Part shown: in pieces, positions 17,501-24,677 of the stretch
How positions within the stretch are numbered: the first letter of the stretch is position 1
Layout of the letters: every line of letters starts with the position of its first letter
Assembly: GCA_934178555.1 (NCBI GenBank)
Contig: CAKPQL010000006.1
Span: forward strand, 6,941-70,940
Direction: 5' to 3'
DNA from: an uncultured Clostridia bacterium
GTDB taxonomy: Bacteria > Bacillota > Clostridia > TANB77 > CAG-508
DNA length: 64,000 nucleotides
Made by a program: the position numbers and the translations under genes
The notes under the pieces: generated by a model
The model's input: only the letters and a program-made list of their open reading frames with translations
Databases searched by the model: none
What the model was told of the DNA's origin: nothing

Positions 17501-18911
17501 CGTAAGAATTCGTATTCGTTCTTTACTTGCAAGTATAAATAAACGTTTAAAAGAAGCTCCAAAGCCAAGTACATGTCCTGGCAACTATGAGCAAAACAAG
17601 GTTATATTTACAAAAGAAATGAAAAATGATTACACAATTTTAATACCACAAATGGCACCTATACATTTTGAATTGTTAGAGTCTTCTGTACAAGCCTGTG
17701 GCTATAATGTGCATCTTCTACGAGAGTGTACTCCACATACAGTAGAAACTGGATTAAAATATGTTAATAATGATGCCTGCTATCCATCTATTTTGGTAAC
17801 AGGTCAAATGATAGAAGCATTAGAATCCGGCAAATATGATATAAATAAAACAGCCCTTATAATGTCTCAAACTGGTGGTGGTTGCCGTGCAACAAATTAC
17901 ATAGGATTTATAAGGAAAGCATTAAAAGATGCTGGCTTCCCTAACATACCAGTTATTTCTTTCAACGTAGTCGGAATGGAAAAAATGCCTGGCTTTAAAT
18001 TATCAATAGGATTAATGGAAAGACTATTCAAATCTGTAATTTATGGCGATTTACTACAAAAAATGTTAACAAAAAATCGTGCCTATGAAGTTAATAAAGG
18101 CGAAACAAAAAAACTTTTCGATGATTGGATGGAAAAATGTAAAAAGTTAGTAACCAAATCAACAAATAAGGAATTTAAACAAAGTATTTATGATATTGTA
18201 AACGACTTTGAAAAAATAGAATTAAATACATCTATAAAGAAGCCTAAAGTTGGAATTGTTGGAGAAGTATTAATAAAATATCATCCATTTGGAAATAATT
18301 TTGTTGCAGATCTTCTAGAAAATGAAGGTGCAGAAGTTATACTTCCTGATTTTATGGGATTTGTTAAATTTATGGCAACTCATAAAATAACATTTAACAA
18401 ATTGTTAAACACAAATAAAACTTCCTCTAAGATTTCTAAAATAGCAATAAAACTAATTGATGTTCTAGAAAAAGATGTAAAAATAGCACTTGATAATTCT
18501 AAAAAAGGATATCTTCCTCCTTGTGATATATGGCACTTAGAGGATAAAGTAAAAGAAGTATTATCTATAGGTAACCAAACAGGTGAAGGATGGTTTTTAA
18601 CAGCAGAAATGATAGAATATATAGAAAATGATATTCCAAATATTGTTTGTGTTCAACCTTTTGCTTGTTTACCAAACCATGTTGTTGGAAAAGGAGTTAT
18701 AAAAACGATTAGACAAATGTTCCCTGACGCCAACATTGCACCAATAGACTACGACCCTGGAGCAAGTGAAGCAAACCAAACAAACAGAATAAAGCTTCTT
18801 ATGACAGTTGCAAAAGATAATTTAAAACTAAAAGAAAATTCTTTAAAAGCTACTCAACAAGAAAATGAAATCATAGAAAACAAAAATAAAGAAGAAAAAA
18901 TAGGCATCTAG
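14586..18911 (+). CDS. Fused acyl-CoA dehydratase activase/reductase-like protein, 1441 residues
   Basis: This is the long anaerobe-specific protein related to the activator (HgdC) and D-component of 2-hydroxyacyl-CoA dehydratases. It has two BadF/HgdC-type ATPase domains, at about residues 5-260 (GVDVGSTTVK, NGTCAGGTGAF, SRCGVFAK) and 323-590 (GIDAGSTTTKL, EACSSGCGSF, SRCTVF). A DUF2229-type part follows, with HVRCGRCENNC near residue 610. A C-terminal half of dehydratase-subunit type contains VNNDACYPSILVTGQ and QTGGGCRATNY. The cysteines fit 4Fe-4S clusters driving ATP-dependent low-potential electron transfer. The real substrate of this stand-alone fusion is not known. It is monocistronic with its own terminator. 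No in-frame CGG occurs in its 1441 codons. Confidence 0.9.
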   Translation: MEDKLHVGVDVGSTTVKIVVMDDSLNTIYTNYTRHFSDTKNTVCNVLEQLATDYPNSLFTIALTGSGAMSAAKFLDLKFIQEVVSCKRSVEKYIPQTDVVIELGGEDAKIIYFDKFIEQRMNGTCAGGTGAFLDQMASLLSTDTAGLNELAKNYTTIYPIASRCGVFAKTDIQPLLNEGARKEDIAASIFQAVVNQTISGLACGRPIRGKVAFLGGPLSYLSELRKRFIETLHLKDDEIIVPEEAHLLVAKGAALDSLDSNPITVEKLKSKIQVLKSSVDTTTEPLAPLFVTDEEYQQFKARHEKAKVPTNDLSTYSGDCFIGIDAGSTTTKLVLIDNEGKLLHSIYGSNEGNPLKSVIKMLKELYSILPKSAIVRYSGVTGYGEKLVQTALNIDLNEIETIAHYTAAKQFMPNVTSIVDIGGQDMKYIKMKDNVIDNIMLNEACSSGCGSFIQTFASSLNISISEFVDEALKSRRPAPLGSRCTVFMNSKIKQSQKEGYSVGDISAGLSYSVVKNAIQKVMKVRDISTLGDHIVVQGGTFYNDAVLRAFELTVGKDVVRPNIAGLMGAYGMALLSKEQYETNMDMTYTSTITKADELDNISVKVSHVRCGRCENNCLLTVNAFSNGKKFISGNRCERGSGNVTDNSKLPNMYKYKFDRLFSYEPLPEENAPRGVIGIPRVLNMYEDYPFWFTFFTNLGFRVILSEKSNRKTYEKGMESMPSESVCYPAKLVHGHIISLINQGIKTIFYPCIPYSRKEYAEADNHYNCPIVISYSEVIKNNVEELKDIKFLNPFLPFDTKNLVKKVLELDEFKCYNFTKKELTLAATKAEEEYQAFRNDVHKKGDEILKYIEENNQKGIVLSGRPYHVDPEINHGIDTLITSLGLCVLSEDSIAHLGKAKRPIRVVDQWMFHARLYAAAEVVGKHKNLELVQLNSFGCGVDAVTTDQVEEILSSYDKMYTLIKIDEVNNLGAVRIRIRSLLASINKRLKEAPKPSTCPGNYEQNKVIFTKEMKNDYTILIPQMAPIHFELLESSVQACGYNVHLLRECTPHTVETGLKYVNNDACYPSILVTGQMIEALESGKYDINKTALIMSQTGGGCRATNYIGFIRKALKDAGFPNIPVISFNVVGMEKMPGFKLSIGLMERLFKSVIYGDLLQKMLTKNRAYEVNKGETKKLFDDWMEKCKKLVTKSTNKEFKQSIYDIVNDFEKIELNTSIKKPKVGIVGEVLIKYHPFGNNFVADLLENEGAEVILPDFMGFVKFMATHKITFNKLLNTNKTSSKISKIAIKLIDVLEKDVKIALDNSKKGYLPPCDIWHLEDKVKEVLSIGNQTGEGWFLTAEMIEYIENDIPNIVCVQPFACLPNHVVGKGVIKTIRQMFPDANIAPIDYDPGASEANQTNRIKLLMTVAKDNLKLKENSLKATQQENEIIENKNKEEKIGI

Positions 18912-18936
18912 CCTATTTTTCTTCTTTATTTTTTAT
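18891..18936 (+). terminator. Rho-independent terminator of the activase gene
   Basis: The stem of GAAGAAAAA.TAGGC (from 18891) with GCCTATTTTTCTTC (18911-18924) has a five-base loop containing the stop codon region. TTTATTTTTT follows. Confidence 0.88.
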
Positions 18937-18971
18937 TATTCACTATTCTAACACTGTATGTATTTTTATAA

Positions 18972-19508
18972 TTACACACCCATAAACAATTGCACATACA
19001 CTTTTCCATAAATTTCGCTATCTATTACACATATACCTGTATATTCATAATCAATATCTAATATATTATCTCTATGTGCTGGCGAATTCATCCATGCATT
19101 AACAGCTTTTACAGATGTTTCATTTCCTGCTAAATTTTCCCCTGCACACTTATATCTTACTCCCTCTTGTTTTAACATTTCAAATGTGCTTCCAAAGGTT
19201 GGTGAAGTATGAGAAAAATATTTATTATTAACAATATCTTCCGCTTTTAATTTTGCAACCCTTTGTAATCCACTATATGCCTGTAACTCATCTAATCCAT
19301 TTTGTTTTCTTTCTTTATTTATTAAATTCAATATCTCTTGTTCTTCTTCAGATAATATCGCATTATCTCCTTCAATAATTAATTGTTCCTCTGTTGCATC
19401 ACTTGCACCAAATACAAAACATTGAAAAACTAATGCTATAGAAAACAAAATTGACACATAAAAAATAAACCTTGAAATTTTAGAGTTTATAACTCTCACA
19501 CAATTCAC
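18972..19508 (-). CDS. Secreted CAP-domain protein (YkwD-like)
   Basis: A 178-residue exported protein. An N-terminal hydrophobic segment (FIFYVSILFSIALVFQCFVFGASDA) looks like a signal peptide with cleavage after GAS or nearby. The rest is a CAP/SCP domain, about residues 55-178: LINKERKQNGLDEL, LKAEDIVNNKYFSHTSP, the AGENLAG helix, NAWMNSPAHRDNIL and the final YVQLFMGV. The His/Glu residues of the family cavity are present (FSHTSP, GEN, HRDN). In spore formers such proteins occur in secretions and spore coats; the biochemical role is not settled. A consensus promoter lies upstream. The reading from the ATG at 19508 uses a weak ribosome site (AAAGGGAG). Confidence 0.9.
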   Translation of the reverse strand: MNCVRVINSKISRFIFYVSILFSIALVFQCFVFGASDATEEQLIIEGDNAILSEEEQEILNLINKERKQNGLDELQAYSGLQRVAKLKAEDIVNNKYFSHTSPTFGSTFEMLKQEGVRYKCAGENLAGNETSVKAVNAWMNSPAHRDNILDIDYEYTGICVIDSEIYGKVYVQLFMGV

Positions 19509-19633
19509 TCCCTTTAAAATATTATTTTTTAATATTTTTTCTTATGTGTGAAACTTTTATTCCTCTTCTTTAGAATTCATCAAGATTTAAATTTTAAATT
19601 ATTAAATTTTATTTTTCTTGTACTGCCTAAATT

Positions 19634-19662
19634 ATTATAACACATTATGTAAATTATGTCAA
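19634..19662 (-). promoter_or_regulatory. Consensus sigma-A promoter of the CAP-domain gene
   Basis: On the minus strand TTGACA (19657-19662) and TATAAT (19634-19639) are perfect consensus with a 17-base spacer. The expected leader is about 120 bases. Confidence 0.8.
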
Positions 19663-19691
19663 TTTATTTCATTTTTGCCGCTATAGTTAAC

Positions 19692-19743
19692 AAAAAAATG
19701 AACCCTCCTTATTAAACAAATTTTGTCTAACAATTTGGGTTCA
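19692..19743 (-). terminator. Terminator downstream of the ABC exporter genes
   Basis: On the minus strand TGAACCC (19737-19743) pairs with GGGTTCA (19699-19705), with further pairing inside the loop. Seven T residues (19692-19698 complement) follow. Confidence 0.75.
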
Positions 19744-19908
19744 CTTCATTATACTCCATGTTCCTTTAATTATATTATAAAACTATCAAAATATGATTTT
19801 ACTGTTTCAAACAGTTACTACACTCCAGTTTGACACTTTATACATCCACCGTGCTTAAATATTGGCAGATTTTTTATTTATATATTTGTTGTATGTTTAT
19901 AATTTATT

Positions 19909-21753
19909 TTATCCAGCTTCTTCTTCTGTAAATTGAGAATTATATAAATCTGCATAAAATCCTTTTCTACTTAATAATTCTTCATGTGTTCCTTGTTCTA
20001 CTATATCTCCATTATTCATTACTAGTATTAAATCTGCATTTTTTATTGTTGATAATCTATGAGCAATTATGAAGCTTGTTCTTCCCTTCATTAAGTTATC
20101 CATTGCAGATTGTATTTGTAATTCTGTTCTTGTGTCTATTGAGCTAGTTGCTTCATCTAATATTAATATTTTTGGATCTGCAAGTATTACTCTTGCTATT
20201 GTAAGTAATTGTTTTTGTCCTGCTGAAATGTTAGTACTTTCTTCATTTATTACCATATCATATGAATTTGGTAATGTTTTAATAAAATGATGTACATTTG
20301 CTGCCTTTGCCGCTTCTATTACTTCTGCTTGTGTTGCTTCCGGTTTTCCATATTTTATATTATCTCTTACAGTACCACCAAATAACCAAGTATCTTGCAA
20401 TACCATACCAAATTGTTTTCTTAATTCACCTCTTTTAAAATCTTTTATATTATGCCCATCTATTAATATTTCTCCCTTATTTACATCATAAAATCTCATT
20501 AATAATTTTACAATAGTTGTTTTACCTGCACCAGTAGGTCCTACTATAGCAATTTTCTGCCCTTGTTTTACATCTGCACAAAAGTCGTTTATTATTATTC
20601 TATCTGAATCATCATATGAAAATTGTACATGGTTAAATGTAATATTTCCTTTAATTTTATTTGTATCTATTTCTTCTTTATTTGTTTCTTTTTCTTCAGG
20701 TTCTTCTATAAATTCAAAAACTCTTTCCGCCGCTGCTATCATAGCTTGTATCATACTAGATATTTGTGCAATCTGTCCTAGTGGCTGTGTAAACTGTTTA
20801 TTATATTGTATAAATGATTGAATATTTCCAACCGTTATAATTCCTTGTGCCGCATAATATCCACCAAGTATTGCTACTATAACATATCCCACGTTACCAA
20901 TAAAATTCATTATAGGATGCATTAATCCTGATAAAAATTGTGATTTCCATGCAGAATGATATAACTCATTATTAGATTTCGTAAAGTCCTCTACTGCTTT
21001 TCCTTCACCATTAAAAGCCTTTACAATTGTATGTCCACCATATATCTCTTCTACTTGACCGTTTACATATCCTAAGTAATCTTGTTGTTTCTTAAAATAT
21101 TTTTGAGATTTTTTTACTATTTTTCCTAAAATCACTGCTGTTATTGGTAATATTAGTAAAGATATTAAAGTCATTGGTACACTTATTGTTAACATCATTA
21201 TTAATATCCCAATTATTGTACAAATTGATGTTATTATCTGTGTTATGCTTTGATTCAAATTTTGACTTAATGTATCCATATCATTTGTTATTATTGATAA
21301 AACTTCTCCATTAGTTTTTTTATCAAAATAGTTCATTGGTAATTTGTTTATTTTTTCTGCTAAATCTTTTCTTAAATTATATGTAAGTTTTTGAGATACA
21401 TTTGTCATTGTAAATCCTTGTATTAAAGAAAAAAGAGTACTAATTACATATAAAATTAAAAGTGTTAACAATATATTTCCAATTTTTCCAAAGTCTATTC
21501 CGCTTCCACCAGATATTTTGCTAATTACACCATTAAATATCTCTGTTGTAGCGTTTCCTAATATTTTAGGCCCTATTATTGCAAATATTGTACTTCCTAC
21601 TGCAAAAATAAATACTATTATCAATTTTATTTTATATTGTGATAAATAATTTTTTATTAACTTTTTAGTAGTGCCTTTAAAATCCTTTGCCTTTTCCACT
21701 GGGGCAACATGCCCCGGTCCCATTTTTTTAATTGGCTGCCTTTTTGGTTCCAT
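19909..21753 (-). CDS. ABC exporter half, catalytically canonical subunit
   Basis: A 614-residue half transporter with six membrane segments (about residues 35-330) and a nucleotide-binding domain (about 370-605). Walker A is GPTGAGKTT, the Q-loop lies in GMVLQDTW, the signature reads NISAGQKQL (one change from LSGGQ), Walker B is ILILDEATSSID with the catalytic Glu, and the switch is AHRLST. It pairs with the 747-residue gene upstream, 42 bases away. Its canonical Glu and altered signature are complementary to the partner's degenerate Walker B and canonical signature, as in heterodimeric exporters of the TM287/288 type. The substrate, possibly a drug, lipid or peptide, cannot be read from sequence. 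Confidence 0.92.
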   Translation of the reverse strand: MEPKRQPIKKMGPGHVAPVEKAKDFKGTTKKLIKNYLSQYKIKLIIVFIFAVGSTIFAIIGPKILGNATTEIFNGVISKISGGSGIDFGKIGNILLTLLILYVISTLFSLIQGFTMTNVSQKLTYNLRKDLAEKINKLPMNYFDKKTNGEVLSIITNDMDTLSQNLNQSITQIITSICTIIGILIMMLTISVPMTLISLLILPITAVILGKIVKKSQKYFKKQQDYLGYVNGQVEEIYGGHTIVKAFNGEGKAVEDFTKSNNELYHSAWKSQFLSGLMHPIMNFIGNVGYVIVAILGGYYAAQGIITVGNIQSFIQYNKQFTQPLGQIAQISSMIQAMIAAAERVFEFIEEPEEKETNKEEIDTNKIKGNITFNHVQFSYDDSDRIIINDFCADVKQGQKIAIVGPTGAGKTTIVKLLMRFYDVNKGEILIDGHNIKDFKRGELRKQFGMVLQDTWLFGGTVRDNIKYGKPEATQAEVIEAAKAANVHHFIKTLPNSYDMVINEESTNISAGQKQLLTIARVILADPKILILDEATSSIDTRTELQIQSAMDNLMKGRTSFIIAHRLSTIKNADLILVMNNGDIVEQGTHEELLSRKGFYADLYNSQFTEEEAG

Positions 21754-21795
21754 TATTTTTCCCTCCTCTAAAGTTCTAATTTTGCCATATTCATT

Positions 21796-24039
21796 TTATT
21801 TTAATTCATCTTCTGATAGTTGTGATAATGCTATTTGTTTATATGTTTCACAATTTTTCATTAACTCTTCATGAGTTCCTTTTCCTACTATTTTTCCTTC
21901 TTCTAGAACTATTATTTGATCTGCATTTAAAACAGTGCTTATTCTTTGTGCAACTATTATTATTGTCTTATTTTCTGTATTTTTCTTTAACTCTTCTCTA
22001 AGTTTGGCATCTGTTTTAAAATCTAATGCTGAAAAGCTATCATCAAATACTAATATCTCTGGATCTATTGCAATTGCTCTGGCTATTGATAAACGTTGTT
22101 TTTGTCCTCCAGATACATTATTTCCTCCCTGTGCTATTTCTGATTTATATCCATTTTCTTTTTTATCTATAAATTCTTTTGCTTGTGCAATTTCTGCTGC
22201 TAAATTCATTTGTTCGTCTGATATATCATTTTTTCCATATTTTATATTTGACTCTATAGTTCCTGAAAATAACATTCCTTTTTGTGGCACAAATCCAATT
22301 TTTTCTCTTAGTTTACTTTGTGAAATATCTTTTACATTTATACCATCTACTAACAATTCTCCACCAGTAACATCATAAAAACGAGGTATTAAATTTACAA
22401 CTGTAGATTTTCCACTTCCTGTACTTCCTATTATTGCAGTTGTTTGACCAGGCTTTGCAACAAAATCTATATCTGTTAAAATTTCTGTATCAGCATCTGG
22501 ATATCTAAATGACACATCTTTAAACTCTACATATCCTTTTTTATTTTCATCAAATTTTAATTCTTTATCAGGATCTTTAATACTTGGTTCAGTTTCTAAT
22601 ACTTCATTAATACGTCTTGCAGAAACAGATGCCCTTGGTAACATTATAGATATCATTGAAATCATTAAGAATGCCATTACAATTTGCATTGTGTATTGTA
22701 TAAATGCCATAATATCTCCTACTTGCATTATACCCAAATCAACATTTTTTCCTCCAACCCATACTATCAATATTGCAATTACATTCATTATAAACATCAA
22801 TGTTGGCATCATTATACTCATAGCAGTATTTACAAATATGTTTGCTTTCGTTAAGTCTCTGTTTGCTTCGTTAAATCTTGCTTCTTCCTTTTCCTCTGTA
22901 TGGAAAGCCCTAATTACAGGCAATCCTGTTAATATCTCTCTTGTTACAAGATTTAGTTTATCTATTAAATTTTGTAATCTTTTAAATTTAGGCATTGCTA
23001 CTATAAATAAAGTCATAACTACTACTAGTATTGCAAAAATTGCTAATCCTATTATCCATGCCATTGACGTATTACTATTTCCTAATACTCTTAAAAATCC
23101 TCCAACTCCTATTATTGGTGCATATACTACCACTCTAAATAACATTCCTATTAACATCTGTATTTGCTGAATGTCACTCGTACTTCTTGTAATTAATGAC
23201 GCCGTAGAGAAATCTCTAAATTCTTTAGTAGAAAACTTTAATACTTTTTTAAACACTTTATCTCTTAAATTTCTACTCAATTTTGCAGCCACTCTTGATG
23301 ATAATAACATTATAATTATCGCTGATACCATGCTAACAAGAGCTATCCCTAGCATTTGAGCACCAACTTTTAGTATATATTGAGTTTGATATTCATCCAT
23401 ATTTATTCCTAATGAAGTATACTCTGCTTTTACTGCTGCAATTGCTACTTGTTCTATCATAGTACTCATTCCTTTTTGTAACATTGCATAAGCCTCTGAA
23501 ATAAAAAACATTAATTCATCTTCTGGAATTTGTTTTATAGATTCCATATCTAAATTTATAACATCATCTCTTAATTGTTCTGGTACTACTTGAATCAATT
23601 TTTGAATTATTTGAAAATTACTTTGTTTATTGTTGATTATATTTAATGCTAATATTGGCTTCAACATCATTGTTTCTAGCTCTTCTTCTTTATTACTTGT
23701 TATCTTATTTAATATATATATATCCTCATTTTCCAATACTGGATATTTTTTTACATATTTATCATATTCTTGTTGTGATAAATTTGATTTAGATATTAAA
23801 GTATAATTATCTAATATCTTATTATCGTCCATTGTAAACACTAGTAACTCTTCCATTTTGCTCTTTCTTATTGCTTCTAGAACAATACTTTCAATTCCAC
23901 CTTGTTGTATCCCTATATTTACCACTTTAGAAGTATAATCTGGTAATGATAAATCTGCCATTGCTTGTATACATAACAATATGACAATTATTACAACTGA
24001 TACTAGTGAATTCTTTAAATTTTTTAATACCTTAAACAT
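21796..24039 (-). CDS. ABC exporter half with degenerate ATP site and large extracellular insert
   Basis: A 747-residue half transporter, longer than usual because about 150 extra residues lie between membrane segments 1 and 2. They begin after residue 30 (SLPDYTSKVVNIGIQQGG) and continue through a charged, predicted extracellular helix-rich part. The nucleotide-binding domain occupies about residues 510-740: Walker A GSTGSGKST, signature NVSGGQKQR, Walker B ILVFDDSFSALD. The usual catalytic Glu is Asp, the mark of a degenerate site. The switch reads AQRIST, so the His is also replaced by Gln. The protein therefore needs its partner for full hydrolysis. AAGGAGG precedes ATG 24039. Confidence 0.92.
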   Translation of the reverse strand: MFKVLKNLKNSLVSVVIIVILLCIQAMADLSLPDYTSKVVNIGIQQGGIESIVLEAIRKSKMEELLVFTMDDNKILDNYTLISKSNLSQQEYDKYVKKYPVLENEDIYILNKITSNKEEELETMMLKPILALNIINNKQSNFQIIQKLIQVVPEQLRDDVINLDMESIKQIPEDELMFFISEAYAMLQKGMSTMIEQVAIAAVKAEYTSLGINMDEYQTQYILKVGAQMLGIALVSMVSAIIIMLLSSRVAAKLSRNLRDKVFKKVLKFSTKEFRDFSTASLITRSTSDIQQIQMLIGMLFRVVVYAPIIGVGGFLRVLGNSNTSMAWIIGLAIFAILVVVMTLFIVAMPKFKRLQNLIDKLNLVTREILTGLPVIRAFHTEEKEEARFNEANRDLTKANIFVNTAMSIMMPTLMFIMNVIAILIVWVGGKNVDLGIMQVGDIMAFIQYTMQIVMAFLMISMISIMLPRASVSARRINEVLETEPSIKDPDKELKFDENKKGYVEFKDVSFRYPDADTEILTDIDFVAKPGQTTAIIGSTGSGKSTVVNLIPRFYDVTGGELLVDGINVKDISQSKLREKIGFVPQKGMLFSGTIESNIKYGKNDISDEQMNLAAEIAQAKEFIDKKENGYKSEIAQGGNNVSGGQKQRLSIARAIAIDPEILVFDDSFSALDFKTDAKLREELKKNTENKTIIIVAQRISTVLNADQIIVLEEGKIVGKGTHEELMKNCETYKQIALSQLSEDELK

Positions 24040-24078
24040 CCTATTTCCTCCTTATACATTAAAGTGCGTTTGTTGTTA

Positions 24079-24107
24079 AATATATCACGTTTAAATTAGT
24101 TTATCAA
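24079..24107 (-). promoter_or_regulatory. Probable sigma-A promoter of the ABC exporter operon
   Basis: On the minus strand TTGATA (24102-24107) and TATATT (24079-24084) are 17 bases apart, 40 bases before the first ABC gene. Confidence 0.6.
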
Positions 24108-24132
24108 GTATGAAAATTTCTTTTAACATATC

Positions 24133-24162
24133 TTGACAACACTAGTAGATTTATATTATAAT
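24133..24162 (+). promoter_or_regulatory. Sigma-A promoter of tRNA-Lys
   Basis: TTGACA (24133-24138) and TATAAT (24157-24162) are perfect boxes with an 18-base spacer. They end 14 bases before the tRNA. Confidence 0.8.
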
Positions 24163-24176
24163 TATTTTTAGTTCAA

Positions 24177-24252
24177 GCACCATTAGCTCAGTTGGTAGAG
24201 CAGGGCACTCTTAATGCCAAGGTCCACAGTTCAAGCCTGTGATGGTGCACCA
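24177..24252 (+). tRNA. tRNA-Lys, anticodon CTT
   Basis: The 76-base cloverleaf has acceptor GCACCAT/ATGGTGC, D arm GCTCAGTTGGTAGAGC, an anticodon loop CTCTTAA giving CTT (reads AAG), a T arm with TTCAAGC, and an encoded CCA end. The first pair of the anticodon stem is mismatched (G27 with A43), which is tolerated. It has its own promoter and terminator. Confidence 0.95.
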
Positions 24253-24260
24253 AACTTAAT

Positions 24261-24297
24261 AAAAAAAGAAAAATATGAAATCATATTTTTCTTTTTT
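24261..24297 (+). terminator. Terminator after tRNA-Lys, overlapping the end of the next gene
   Basis: An A-rich stem (AAAAGAAAAATATGA) pairs with TCATATTTTTCTTTT, and T residues follow. It serves the tRNA on the plus strand and can serve the 86-residue gene on the minus strand. Confidence 0.8.
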
Positions 24298-24556
24298 ATT
24301 TTACTGCTATCATTAATTCATTGGGTTGTACAATTCTATTAGAATCTTTATAAAAAAATTCTTCTCCTGTAAAATATACCTTATATTTCATATTTTCTAA
24401 TCTTATTTTCGAAAAATTTAAAAATAAATTTGTTTCTTCTTCTGTCAAATTATTTTTTACTCTTAGTTCATAAAACGTAATACATATATATTCATCATCT
24501 TCGGCTATTTTTTTATTTATATAATTTGTTATAAATTCTAAATTCACATTCATCAC
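24296..24556 (-). CDS. Uncharacterised 86-residue protein
   Basis: I do not recognise a family. The frame opens with two adjacent ATGs. GGAG lies two bases before the first and five before the second, so the second (24553) is the likelier start, giving 85 residues. The protein is mixed charged and aromatic (EYICITFYELRVKNNL, NMKYKVYFTGEEFFY), with no signal or membrane segment. It ends against the tRNA terminator and is encoded opposite to the tRNA. It may be a small cytosolic helix-turn-helix-like protein, but this is only a guess from its helical middle (LTEEETNLFLNFSKIRLENM). Confidence 0.6.
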   Translation of the reverse strand: MMNVNLEFITNYINKKIAEDDEYICITFYELRVKNNLTEEETNLFLNFSKIRLENMKYKVYFTGEEFFYKDSNRIVQPNELMIAVK

Positions 24557-24614
24557 TCCATTAAATGTAATTTATATTATTATAACATAATTTTTATAAA
24601 GTTGCATTTTATTT

Positions 24615-24651
24615 TATAAAAGAAAGGATGTACACTTCTGTGTACATCCTA
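24615..24651 (-). terminator. Terminator of the giant surface-protein gene
   Basis: AGGATGTACAC (24625-24635) pairs with GTGTACATCCT (24640-24650) around a four-base loop. On the minus strand a T-rich tract (TTTCTTTTAT) follows. Confidence 0.85.
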
Positions 24652-24677
24652 AAAATTTATATTAGATTAAATTTTCT

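Larger units (their letters stand above)
19509..19908. other. 400-base intergenic region
   Basis: No gene is supported here. It holds the promoter of the CAP gene (19634-19662, minus), the terminator of the ABC exporter genes (19692-19743, minus) and a short palindrome CTGTTTCAAACAG near 19802. The rest is AT-rich sequence without recognisable signals. Confidence 0.7.
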
